A stretch of 64,000 bases of DNA. Source: Schistocerca nitens (taxonomy: Eukaryota > Arthropoda > Insecta > Orthoptera > Acrididae). The stretch lies in the NCBI RefSeq assembly GCF_023898315.1, contig NC_064616.1, positions 648,764,974 through 648,828,973 on the forward strand, written 5' to 3'. Position 1 is the stretch's first letter. Every line of letters begins with the position of its first letter. A model generated the notes under the pieces. It was not told the DNA's origin and did not search any database. It saw only the letters and a program-made list of their open reading frames with translations. Of the stretch, positions 11,421 to 46,485 are shown one piece after another. Made by a program: the position numbers and the translations under genes.

Positions 11421-12590
11421 TATAGACCCCACAGCTTTCAAATGGAAACTTTTTGATCGCCATTTACTTTGGAAGAGAAGCTAAAAATAAAGTGGCTAGG
11501 CGCACATCAACCAACTACAATACTACACGCACAACAGCAACAAAAAGTTGAGTTCACTTCCGTATATACTTTATTGTTAGCTGTGGTATTCGTGGATAAC
11601 TGTCATATTGCGTTTCACTTAATGCTCTCTTTCAACAGCATTGTATATTGTCTGCATTTGTCGTAAATTTCTGCTACTTTAAAACTTTTTACATGATGTC
11701 ATTAGTGAGCATCGACAAAAAAGTACTGAAGCAGTAAATTTTATCACAGAAATTTTATAACAGTAATGTCTATGTTGGTATTTAATCAGTTCAGTTCTTG
11801 GAGTGAATTTGTATTTCTTGTTACATAATAAGTCCAGAAATTAATCTAAAATCGCCAGACTTACGTTCAAGTTATAAGCTCTCTGTTCCGGAAAAAAAAG
11901 AAGGAAAAAAGATTGGAATCTACTGTGAATGGGTGTGGTTGGGAGGACCACCACCATACATCAAAGATAGCTCAAGTACTATCCTATGCCTTGGATGTTA
12001 TCGCCTCTACAAGAGGTACAGGATTCATCACCACTCGTCCACTTGACTGTGACTGTCATGTCAGTGGTACGTTTAAAGGCAATGCACATGTGATACAGGA
12101 ACCAGAAAGAACTCAGGTGATAACACCCATCCTATTATCAAACAAGTCCGAGATGCTGTCTTGTACTGAAACTGAGTCAGATGTACTACTCCTGGTGGGG
12201 AGCCTTTTGCATCCTGCATCAGGCAGAATCAATCGAAAACCGCTAAGGGGCTATACATGTCGGCAGTTCGAATGTAAGGCGAATAATGGAACCGCTCATG
12301 CAAATGTCAGCAAGCGATGGGAGGGGTCACATTGTTCACCATGTGTGTGTGCTTGGAGACCACACTGAAGACGTTGAAGAGTGCATTCAACTACAGACAG
12401 GTCACACATTGGAATGAATTATGCCTGTCATCTGAGCTTCAAGGTCATACTTGGATCAGTCCAGTGACTGGCAGAGAAGCCTAAATTAGTCAAGTGGAAG
12501 GAGGAGACTTTGAAAGTTCTGTGAAAAGTATGGATGTGATATCATACACTTACACCATAGAGATGAGAGCTCTAGGGTCCTCCTAAATAG
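11421..12590. other. No gene recognised
   Basis: The stretch contains an open frame at 11913-12368 (+) without a recognisable domain. It may be part of the LINE fragment that becomes recognisable after 12.7 kb, but there is no direct evidence. Confidence 0.3.
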
Positions 12591-12699
12591 TTCAGCGTTG
12601 CACTGCACATCATGGGCTGCTACCCAGGTAGCTAACTATGCATGGGGTGTGCTCAGGTGTCTCCTAAATTACGAAACTCTTCATCCAATACAGATAATG

Positions 12700-13490
12700 A
12701 TAGCTGTAGGAGACCCCAAAATACTTCTGTCGGAGCCAAAAGCTGAGTGTACAGATGGGACTATTAAAATCCTAATGCTCAGCTGCCAAAGCATTTGCAA
12801 TAAACTGCCCGAATACAAAGAGCTCCTAAAATACAGTGAAGCTCACATAATGCTGGGTACAAAAATCAGGGTAAAACCTTAATTTGGCAGCAGTGAAAGT
12901 TTTTGTGTGAATCTAAAAGCATATCAACAGTATAGCCTAATGGGAAATGAAGATTGTGTAGTTATTGCTGTAGACAAGAAATACAAATCTGTCAAGACAG
13001 GAATTGAAGCTATATGTAAGTTATTTTTGTACAGGATTAATTATCAGAGTTGGGAACAAATTTATATTTGGATCCTTTCATTCTGTCATTATTGTATGAA
13101 ACATTAATCATCAAACAATCAACTGGGATAGATACAGTGAAACATTATGAAATGATTTCTCTGAAAACTACCTAGAACAGGTCGTATGGAAGGCCACTTC
13201 TTACTGAAATAGATAATGCCAACAAAATTACCTTACCACTTTGAGGATGTTATGTTGAAACTAGTATTAGTGACCAACAGGCAGCTGTAGCAACAATGAC
13301 TACCACAGCACAAAGGCCAACTGAAACAAGTAGAAAGAGATACATGTTCAGTAAACCAGATAAAGAGGTAATAGTGTCATATCTCAGTGAGGAACTGGAA
13401 ACATTTAGCTCCGAACAGGAGAAAGTAGTTGAACTATGGTTCAAGTTTAGGTGAATACCTGACCAAACTCTGTATGCGAGGGCCATACTG
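12700..13490 (+). pseudogene. LINE endonuclease scrap (jockey/CR1-like)
   Basis: The + strand at 12750-12882 reads IKILMLSCQSICNKLPEYKELLKYSEAHIMLGTKI, which follows the N-terminal pattern of APE-type LINE endonucleases (a [NS].[RQ]S[IL].NK...[LI] segment followed by 'I..[ISL][TG]ET'; the glutamate is lysine here). After a stop, 12905-13010 gives YQQYSLMGNEDCVVIAVDKKYKS, matching the 'GGGV.I.V...' region loosely. The 13230-13490 stretch may be the linker before RT. It is short, with stops, so I rate it moderate to low. Confidence 0.4.
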
Positions 13491-14700
13491 AAAGTAATGA
13501 GCAACATTTATTAAAATTTTTAATATGTATGTTTCAGACAAACCAGTTACATCACCTTAATCTATACACTTTCTATCACTTTTCCGCATAGACTCCATTT
13601 CTTTGCACACATTTTTCTCATCATTCTGAAAGTTTGAAAATACCCTTACAACCGAACATGCCCCAGCTTCCCAAAGACACTGATGCTCTACTTTCTGAAC
13701 ATTTTTCACCATCTCGAAGCACTGGCCTCACATCTTTTCCTTAACATAAGGAAGTTGGACGATGTTGACTCTGGATTGTAAGGAGATTATGGAAGAGTTT
13801 CCCACTTAAATGCCCAGATCTTCTCCATAGTGACATGAGCTGTGTGAGGATGCACATTATCCTGTTACAGACTGATTTTCTTCCCATGGCATTTATTGCA
13901 CAATGCACAATAGAGTTTCAGAAATGACTGAATGTAGTGGGTAACATTTAAGATTTGTCCAGGCTCAAGAAATTCAATCAGAATGAAACTCAGTGCATCC
14001 CAAAAGACAGTGCCCATTACTTTCCAGCAGATGCCACTATCTTCACTTTCTTGTTAGATGGTGAGTCCAAATGGTGGCATTCCATATTCTGGCGTTTTGT
14101 TTCAGGTACCTAATGTTGGAACCAGCTTTCATAACCTGTCACAATATTCATGAAAAAATCATCATCTTCATTTTGAAATCTCAGGAAAGTTTTGTGTGAT
14201 GGGTCTTCTCTGAAGTTTGTTGTCTTTAGTCACTAAATATGGGGGCAAACGTCCACAAAATTTTGGGCAGCATAAACTTTGAATCATTTCTTGCATATAT
14301 TGTATCCTACAGCAACTTTAGCATCGACTTCATTCACTGTGACACGATTGTCTAATCTAATGAGCTAATCAACTCATTTCTTGCTGCATTTCGTGGAGGC
14401 AGTTCGAGGGTGTCTGCTATGAGGCTCATCTTTGAAATGTTTCACTCATCTCCAAACACTGCTGGCGCCCATACAGCCATTTCCATAGGCATACTGAAGT
14501 CTTCAGTGAATTTCAGCAGTATATTTTCCGTCTTTAACGAGAAATTCAATGAAAGTAGGCTATCGAAACGAAATATTTATGTCGGTCATTTTCCAAATAC
14601 TGCTTATAATCACGTGACACACACTAGTGACGTCACAGTACGGCAATATGTGGTGTCAAGTCTGTATATTACGACCCTGCAGTAGTTTTTGTTACACTAT
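13480..14700 (-). pseudogene. Mariner-like transposase relic
   Basis: The - strand reads, from about 14170 down, FFMNIVTGYESWFQH, PETKRQNMECHH, SAGKVMGTVFWDALSFILIEFLEPG, then QDNVHPHTAHVTMEKIWAFKWETLP. These match the mariner core (IVTGDETW, PETKRQSMEWHH, VFWD..G, DNARPHTA, WE.LPHPPYSPDLAP) in order. The first catalytic aspartate (GDE) is tyrosine here, stops occur in several places, and the HPPYSPDLAP block is decayed. A degraded N-terminal part may extend to about 14700. It lies opposite in strand to the other mariner relic and belongs to a different lineage by sequence. Confidence 0.75.
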
Positions 14701-14998
14701 TGGAATTGGAACTTTAACAATGTGTTCCTGACAACTTCCGATATGGCTCTCACAGGTAAGTACGTAGTAGAGCAGTTCATGATGAAGGAGCCCCTCCATG
14801 TTACCAGTAAACAGACTGTACAGCAACTTATGCAGAAACAGTGACTACTGCACAATAAGTTTAAAACACAGTAGAAGGCTACAGACAGAGAAATACAAAC
14901 AGAGACGTGTACGTCTGTTAAAAGACCAACGTGTGAATCCTTCAGTGTCTGCCATACCAAAATATTTCACAATAAAGGATGACAGCCAAAAACAGTTG

Positions 14999-15077
14999 CA
15001 GGATAAAAATTTATTAAAATTCTTGACCAAGGTTTCGGTACATATAAATATACCTTCATCAGAAGTAAAAAATCCTG
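14999..15077 (-). ncRNA. Hammerhead ribozyme (type I, PLE-type)
   Basis: On the - strand the conserved core boxes occur in the right order: CTGATGA at 15062-15056, stem II GGTATAT/ATGTACC (seven pairs including one G-U, 4-nt loop) ending at 15037, GAAA at 15036-15033, a very short stem III (ACC/GGT around a TT loop), then the expected UH cleavage site (C at 15025). Stem I is formed by ACTT/AAG next to the core and by CAGGAT (15077-15072) with ATCCTG (15004-14999) further out, with an internal loop between. Short stem III and a stem I internal loop are exactly what is described for PLE hammerheads (Cervera and de la Pena). All core bases I can check are intact. Confidence 0.85.
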
Positions 15078-15875
15078 AACAGGAAGACACTTTCATTAGA
15101 AAAGCCTTAGCATCGGAAGTGATAAACACAAAAGCTTAAGTAATAATGAAATTACCAAAGTAATACAGGCATAAAATCTTTAGTTACTTACTAAAATTAC
15201 ATCATGCAATGGAGATTAATAAAACAATTGTGCCAAAGGCGTCGTCAATAATTAAGACATCTTCTCCATTTGTACAACATGACTATGGGCACAGGGTCAA
15301 AGCGAACAGTTTAGCACCATTACTTCGCCTATGAACTATCGAGACAAAAGTGTGAAAGCACTAGGGCAGATGGTTTCGCTGAGAGAGGGCACTTATATGT
15401 GCCAGACACTCGCGCATATTAAAATCCATGAATATGTACATAAGCGCATAAAAAATTATTAAAAGTTGTGTTAATTCAAACTTTCTGTCTTAATAAATAA
15501 AACATATCAGACCACTTAAAAACATTTATGTAAAATAGAAAATATAGAAACAATTTACCTGTGTCCTAGTGTCAAACAGATAAAGCTTGCGCTATGGAAC
15601 ATCTAACGAGAGAGGGCACTAGTGTAATGCGCGAGAATCTCGCGAAAAGTAGACGGTGAAATACATACTACCGAAAACAACCAAAATGTTATAATAAAAC
15701 GAAACCATCTGTCGTTGTGAATAAAAACATACTAGTCAATTAACCACACATACACATCGAAAATCACAAACAACAAACATCAAAAATAGATACATAAAAT
15801 CCCAACAAGACAGGAAAAGCGCATTTCACCGGCATCAACAAGCAAGAAAACTAACTTCTAGTCAGCCAAACTATA
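15078..15875 (-). other. PLE 3' non-coding region
   Basis: There is no coding signature between the end of the GIY-YIG frame and the hammerhead. Two copies of a GAGAGAGGGCACT-like box, each followed by a CGCG-rich patch, lie at about 15374 and 15609. They may be internal repeats of the element. Confidence 0.4.
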
Positions 15876-16358
15876 TTACATTAAGGCAAGGAGGGGTTTG
15901 AAACTGTCTAAAAAAATTTTGTTTCTAAGCTGCACCTGTTCATTAAGAACAAAACCATCTTTTAGAGACAGATGCTTGAAAATCTCTAATTCTTCGAGCA
16001 AGTCCAGTTTGTAACATTTATTAGCTTCATAAAGCAACGCTACGTCGTCCAGTTCACGTGGCGTATGCTGTAAGAGCCATAGATGTTCGGCAAACGTGGA
16101 ATTATATTCGTTTTCCCCATTTTTACCTAACATGTGTTCTTTATACCTAACTTTAATGGGTCTACCTGTCTGTCCAATGTAATAGTTTGGGCAGTCGTTA
16201 CAAGTAATTTTGTATACACCGGACTTAGTGCCGAGTTCTTCCCGTGCTCCAATGGTATGAATTACTCTTTGTTTCAGGCTATTATTTACGGAAAATGCAA
16301 CTCTGTAACCGTATTGTTTCTGTAAAAGACTTCTTATCTTATATGAAACGTTCCCCAA
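15876..16358 (-). CDS. GIY-YIG endonuclease domain of Penelope-like element
   Basis: The frame starts with an LGNVSYKIRSLLQKQYGYRVAF segment, the connector conserved at the RT/EN junction of PLEs. It then shows GVYKITCNDCPNYYIGQTGRPIKVRYKEH, the GIY-YIG core: GVYKI stands for GIY, YYIGQT for YIG, R at the catalytic arginine position, and the CNDCPNYYIGQTGR spacing with the PLE-specific CX2C pair. Later FAEHLWLLQHT corresponds to the 'F..H....H' segment and EANKCYKLDLLEELEIFKH carries the conserved glutamate near the C-terminus. About 160 residues. The ATG listed is internal; the native protein is a fusion with the RT upstream, broken here by a frameshift near 16360-16390. Confidence 0.85.
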   Translation of the reverse strand: MGNVSYKIRSLLQKQYGYRVAFSVNNSLKQRVIHTIGAREELGTKSGVYKITCNDCPNYYIGQTGRPIKVRYKEHMLGKNGENEYNSTFAEHLWLLQHTPRELDDVALLYEANKCYKLDLLEELEIFKHLSLKDGFVLNEQVQLRNKIFLDSFKPLLALM

Positions 16359-17002
16359 AAATGGAATAGAAAAAAGTTATTACCTTCATTCTTTTTCGTC
16401 CTGCTATCTCCTAAAGTTGAACGTTTTACAGCTGTTTTTTTCTTAACAATTTGGTCAATTAATTTAGGGTCGTATCCATTGTTAGTAGCCATTGACTTTA
16501 ATAAAGATATTTCTTTTTCTAAACAATTCTGTGCTAAAAGTGTGCTCACAGCACGATGAACTGCAGAATGAAAAAAGGCGATTTTGTGAGTTTGAGGATG
16601 GCAAGAATCTACTGGAATAATACTATCAGAAAAAGGTTCTTTACGAAAAATGTCGAAGCTAATAGTGTTACCCGATAACTTAAGTTTCAAGTCGAGAAAA
16701 TGGAGTTCTCTCTCATTGTTTTGTATCTCTTTTGTGAATTTCATTTTCTCGTGAAAACTGTTGAAAACTTGAAACAGTTGTTGTAGATCTTGAAATATTA
16801 TGAGTATATCATCAACATAACGAGCTTAGAAAGGAATCATATTACCCAACGCAGGATTGTTTTTGAAGAAATTTTCTTCTAACGCATTCACAAAGATGTC
16901 AGCTAAGATACCAACTAACGGGCAACCCATGGCTAAGCCGAATGGTTGCTCATACATTTTGCCATTAAACTGAAAGTAATTGTAATCTATATTAATTCCT
17001 GC
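16334..17002 (-). pseudogene. PLE reverse transcriptase, C-terminal half, with premature stop
   Basis: Read on the - strand: NYFQFNGKMYEQPFGLAMGCPLVGILADIFVN, the PLE version of RT motif 4 (normally GxAMGSPLSP; here a cysteine replaces the serine), then an in-frame TAA at 16828-16826, then ARYVDDILIIF with the catalytic aspartates intact, then ELHFLDLKL and the long PLE thumb with ATNNGYDPKLI. Apart from that single stop the frame is continuous from 17035 to 16334. The codons before about 17002 come from the inverted pLTR fragment, so the RT is 5'-truncated. It ends by frameshift in front of the endonuclease. Confidence 0.85.
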
Positions 17003-17299
17003 AATTTTTATCCTGCAACTGTTTTTGGCTGTCATCCTTTATCGTGAAGAATTTCAACAGTTGCTGTTGCAGCCATGTTTAAAATCTTGCCATACCAAAA
17101 TGTTGTTAACGATCTCTCACAAAATCCAAAGAAATTCTTGTCATATGTAAAGTCTGCCATGACATAACGTTTGTGTTTCAGACATTCGTGAGTGGTACAA
17201 TAGCTGAAATTGAAACAGCATATTAAAAGGGAGAAACTGAACTCTGTTTCCGAATGGTCGTTTATGAAGGAAAATACAGCAATACTGTCCCAGTTTAAT

Positions 17300-19070
17300 T
17301 CTACACCACTACAAAGGTGAGTGGTATAAACTATTCATATCAATTCCATGAGAACCATTTGAGATGGTTAAAATTAACAAAGCTCGAGGGCATGATTAAA
17401 AATTCCATACATGTGCCTGAGTTATCTGGTCTTTTACCCATAATATTGAGTAGATCACTCAAACAAAAAGTTTTACCTGGTAGTTGGAAGAAAGCATAGG
17501 TAATACTCATCCACAAGAAAGTGGCAGAAGTAATCGATAAAATACCATCCAATACTTCTGACGTTCTAACCTCCCATGCCTTCAATACCTCTTAAAGATT
17601 TTTATGAAGCAATTTGCATTATCATAAAATTCTGCTGTAACAACATGAAAATAAAATTTTGCTTGAAACATGAGGAGTAGTTAGAACAGATGATAAGTAT
17701 TTAATCGAGATAAGTAAAAAATCTTCTACTTAATGGTAAAAGCTGGTGGTTCCTTCTGCACATACTGTTCCTGAGGTCTGAGTGTTCTAGGGGATAATTC
17801 CTTATTCTAATAAGTTCTTATGTTGTAATAACATGATATAAATCCAATGTTTCAGGTTGTCCTTATCCCCATGGATTTTATTCTAATAAATGAGAAGGAC
17901 CAGTTTGCTTTTGCTCTAGTCTTTTCTATTCTGTTATATAGTTTTTTATTCTCCTTAAAACAGTTTCCACACCATTCAACTATTTCACCAAGTTTCATTT
18001 TTTACACAGAACAGGCCAACATAACCTGAGCCTTTTGTCTGCATGGATTCCAGAATGGAATTTCCACAAAAAATACAAGTGGTAAGAGGTAACTATTGGT
18101 GCTCTTGAATATTTGAGAGTTCTACAACATTTCAATTTCTTATATAACTTGCTATCATTCCTAATTAATGTAAGCGTATTACTCTTGTTGCAGTCAGATA
18201 ATTTTAATAAAAGTAACATTAAATGAATAAGTAATAATTTTTGATTTGGATGGCGCTATCGCCAACTTACTCCAAACTAATGCACAAAAATATTTCAGCT
18301 TTAATTACATCATATTACTGACATTGGTGAGCTATAATTTCTTCTGTTATCGATAAAGAATGATAGTAATAAAATTATACTTCACAGTTTTATAATAACT
18401 GTTAGCTTGTTCAGACTGTATATTAGTGATCTGACAGATGATATTAATATTAACATCAGAATTTTTGCAAATTATGCAATTGTCTGTAATGAAGTATTGC
18501 CAATAAAGGCAGTATAAATATTCAGTTAGCTCTTGACATTGTTTCAAAAAGATGCTAAGATTGGCACTTGCTTTAAATTTTTAGAAAAATTGGGAAAATG
18601 CCATAAGACTATAAAGAAGAGTGCTTACAAAACACTTGCACAACACATCATAAAATATTGCTCAAATGTGTGGGACTAATGCCAAGTAGGGCTGACATGT
18701 TATTGAACAGGTACAAAGAAGGACAATACACATAGTCACAGGTTTGTCTGAGTCATGGGACAGGACCACAGAGGTTTTGAAAGATCTGAATTGGCAGATA
18801 CTGTCTCACAAAGGTCTACATACAAAGTTTCAAAAACCAGTATTAATAAAATACAAACCTCTAAGTACCGCTCCGGTATGGATGGCGATGGCAAGGTTAG
18901 TCTTATTACAGGACTCACAAGGCATTTAAGGAATCATTCTTCCCACATTCCATACATAAATGGAAGGAGCAGAAATTTTGGCACTGGTGTGTGGTACGAT
19001 GGGAAGTACCCTCTGCCATGTTCCTCACAGTGATTTGCAGAAAATAGATGTAAATGTAGATGTGGAGGGT
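17300..19070 (+). mobile_element. Decayed LINE (same family as the 8.6 kb insertion), + strand
   Basis: At 17390-17580 the + strand gives LLPIILSRSLKQKVLPGSWKKA then VILIHKK, the region in front of the RT core. At 18410-18480 comes LYISDLTDDININI.IRIFANYAIV, the position of the catalytic FADD box, here FANY. At 18600-18960 follow YKTLAQHIIKYCSNVWD and VTGLSESWDRTTEVLKDLNWQ, equivalent to YKTLVRPILDYCSSVWD and ...ESVTEMLNKLQW of the nested copy at 8.6-9.5 kb. The end at 19040-19070 is GATGTAAATGTAGATGTGGA, a decayed GATGTA tail. There are many stops and frameshifts. The stretch 17.6-18.35 kb is unassigned and may be a further insertion. Confidence 0.65.
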
Positions 19071-19214
19071 TCACGATTTTGTTTGGTGATCGGCTCCATA
19101 TGGCCTTCCTTCCATATACTACACAACTGGGTTAAGACATTTTTGTTTCTTCATGTTTGTGACTTAGTGCTGAGTAGGCGCAAAACAGAGGGGGTAGAGG
19201 AAGGCTGCTGTTTC

Positions 19215-20540
19215 GATCTTGCATGACTGTGGATCTACATCAACATCTGTACTCAACGAACAGCCATAAAGTGCATGGCAGAGGGTGTGTCCATTGTATC
19301 AATTATTAGAGCCTTTTCCTGTTACATTCACGTATTGGGAACAGGAAAAGTGATTGTTTAAATGTCTCTGTGTGTGCTGTAATTAACCTAATCTTGTTCT
19401 CACAATCTCAATTGGAGCGATATGTAGGGGGTTGTTGTATCTTCCTAAAGTCATCACTTAAAGCTAATTCTTGAAACTTTGTTAGTAGGCTTTCTTGGGA
19501 TAGCTTCCATCTGTCTTCAAGAGTCTGCCAATTTAGTTCTTTCAACATGTCTGTGACAGTCTCCCGTGGGTCCAACAAACCTGTGATCATTGGTGCTGCC
19601 CTTCTCTGTTTACATTCAATATCCCCTGTTAGTTGTATTTGATTTGGTCCCAAACACTTGAGCAAAATTCTAGGCTGGGTCACACAAGTGATTTGTGAGC
19701 TATCTCCTTTGTAGCTTAATTGCATTTACTTAGTATTGTAACAGTACAATGAAGTCTGCTTCACCCATGACTGAATCTATGTCATCATTCCCTTTCATGG
19801 CCCTACTGTTACTGTTTGCCTGAGTTTTGCTGTGACATAGTAATATTAATATGATACTATGCATTTTTTTAAATTTTGTGCCCAATTTTACATTTCTAAC
19901 TATTTAAAAGGAAGTTGCCAATCTTTGCACTACTTTGAAATCCTATCAAGGTCAGACTGAATATTTGTGCAGTTTCGTTCAGACTGTAGGTCTACTTCAT
20001 TGTAGATAACTGCATCATCCGTGAAAAATCTATGGTTACTATTAATATTATTAATACTGCCCGCAAGGATGTTAATATACAACTTGAGCCCAAGGGTCTC
20101 AACATGCTTCCCAAGGGTGCACTGGAAGTTACCTCTACATATGTCGACGACTCTCCATTCAAGATAAAGTGCTGCGTCCTCCCTACCAAAGGAAATCTTC
20201 AGTCCAGTCACAAATTTCGCCTGATTCTCCATACGATTGTTTATTTGATAATAAGCTTAGGTATCGTACTGAGGCAAATGCTTTTCTTAAATCGAGAAAT
20301 ATTCCATCTAGCTGACTGCCTTTCTGGTCACCATGTGGGAAAAGTGCGAGTTGGGTTTTCGAAATCCATGCTGGTTGCCATGGGGCGGCCATTCTGTTCG
20401 AGTTCACTCATTATGTTTGAGCTCAGAATATGTTCTAAGATGGGATTTGCTGTGCAACTACTTGAGCAACAAAAGACTTAACCGTATTTGTCTTAATGGG
20501 ATGAGAAACTGTCTCTCACTAGAGGTACTATGATATGATG
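19215..20540 (-). mobile_element. Decayed LINE of the same family, - strand, tail-to-tail with its neighbour
   Basis: From 20407 down, the - strand shows GIFLDLRKAFASV (RT motif A region), CDWTEDFL / GRTQHFILNGESSTYVEV, and near 20050 FFTDDAVIY-like remains of the catalytic box. From 19725, RAAPMITGLLDPRETVTDMLKELNWQTLEDRW, SQESLLTKFQEL and IQQPPTYRS correspond to the C-terminus of the intact fragment at 8.6-9.5 kb. It ends near 19215 with a GTTGATGTAGATCC tail. Multiple frames are needed, so it is a pseudogene. Confidence 0.7.
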
Positions 20541-21070
20541 AATAACACAGAATCACTAGCCCCATCCAATTAATTTTATTGTTTTGGTGTGTAGCAATTC
20601 GGTAACTACATGGAAAAGCAAGTCCTTTTTATTCTTATTATAAGTAAATTAACAACTTATGGAAATTTCTTAGAAGTCCATTTTTTTAGAACGTTAGTAC
20701 TAAATTGCGCAAGATTTTCCCCCTTGATTTATCATCAAGCTCACGATATGTACTGCAGTTCTAGCTAGTAGCGGCCTCTAGAGTTTGTCCATTTGAGGGA
20801 CCTAGACGTAAATATATTTTGTATTGATGGATTAGTCTTGTAATAATTGTCCGTAAAAGCTGCCAATAGAGTATTAATAGTTCAGTTTTTCAAGTCAGTA
20901 TTGTTAACCGAACACAGATTTGCTATAGCAAATTTTGTTATGTTTTGCTGGCTTCCTCAGACTGAAACTACTACATGCGTGTATCATCTGTGCAGAAAGT
21001 CCAAAAAGGTTCTGTGCTTTAGTGCTTGTGAGACCAGTACGGGTTGTTAGAGAATAGGCTTAGGTTTAAA
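20541..21070 (+). promoter_or_regulatory. Upstream region and probable 5' UTR of the CDV3 homologue
   Basis: There is no transposon signature between the LINE relic and the CDV3 start codon. The promoter and 5' UTR should lie here, but I see no convincing TATA box or initiator in a fixed place, and an upstream non-coding exon cannot be excluded. The bases before the start codon (TTTAAA, then ATGG) fit the A-rich insect translation-start context. Confidence 0.4.
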
Positions 21071-46055
<24,985 letters not shown>

Positions 46056-46089
46056 GACTGGCCTGACCCTCCCCCCCCCCTCCCCATCC

Positions 46090-46138
<49 letters not shown>

Positions 46139-46485
46139 TTATTGCTGTAAATCAGTTGTTGGTATTTTTTATTGATGTGTTGTCATTCATTTTAGTAATT
46201 CAATAACTACAAGAGCTTGTTTCCACCATAATTATGGCAGTGTGACTTTCGTGATTCATGAAGAACAAACCTAGTGGATGAAGCCATTTTACCTGTATGG
46301 TGGGTGTAATAGCTTCTGGCTGTTGTGAAGTGTCTCATTCTAAAAAAGAAAAAAAAAAGTTGAAATACTGTGAAGTGCTTTGTGGCACGAACAAGTTTGA
46401 ATGAAACTGGTGACTGTTAAAAGAGCTTCATATGTTTATAGAAGATATTTGATGATTTACAATAAAAAGCTCCACATGTGCTAAA
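46056..46485 (+). terminator. CDV3: CDV3 3' UTR and probable polyadenylation signal
   Basis: An AATAAA lies at 46461-46466, about 400 bases after the stop, followed by a T/GT-rich stretch (TTGTTTTATTGTAT), a good context for cleavage near 46480. The UTR contains a C-rich run and a (CA)n tract. Confidence 0.7.
46092..46136. repeat. (AC)n microsatellite in the CDV3 3' UTR
   Basis: A perfect AC tract of about 45 bases, 37 bases after the CDV3 stop codon. Confidence 0.97.

Larger units (their letters stand above)
14966..17101 (-). mobile_element. Penelope-like element (PLE) with hammerhead ribozyme and inverted terminal fragment
   Basis: Read on the - strand, this is a truncated PLE: RT (from about 17002 to 16360), GIY-YIG endonuclease (16358-15876), about 800 bases of 3' non-coding DNA, and a hammerhead ribozyme motif (15077-14999) in a terminal repeat (pLTR). 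The 46 bases just after the ribozyme (15011-14966 on the - strand) reappear inverted at 17003-17048 (+) with one mismatch, next to the RT truncation point. PLE pLTRs are known to occur in inverted or direct arrangement and to carry hammerheads. The RT has one in-frame stop, and a frameshift separates it from the endonuclease, so the copy is inactive. Confidence 0.85.

Noticed and set aside
11913-12368. Open frame of 151 codons on the + strand
   Set aside because: No recognisable domain, no splice context, and surrounded by transposon relics.
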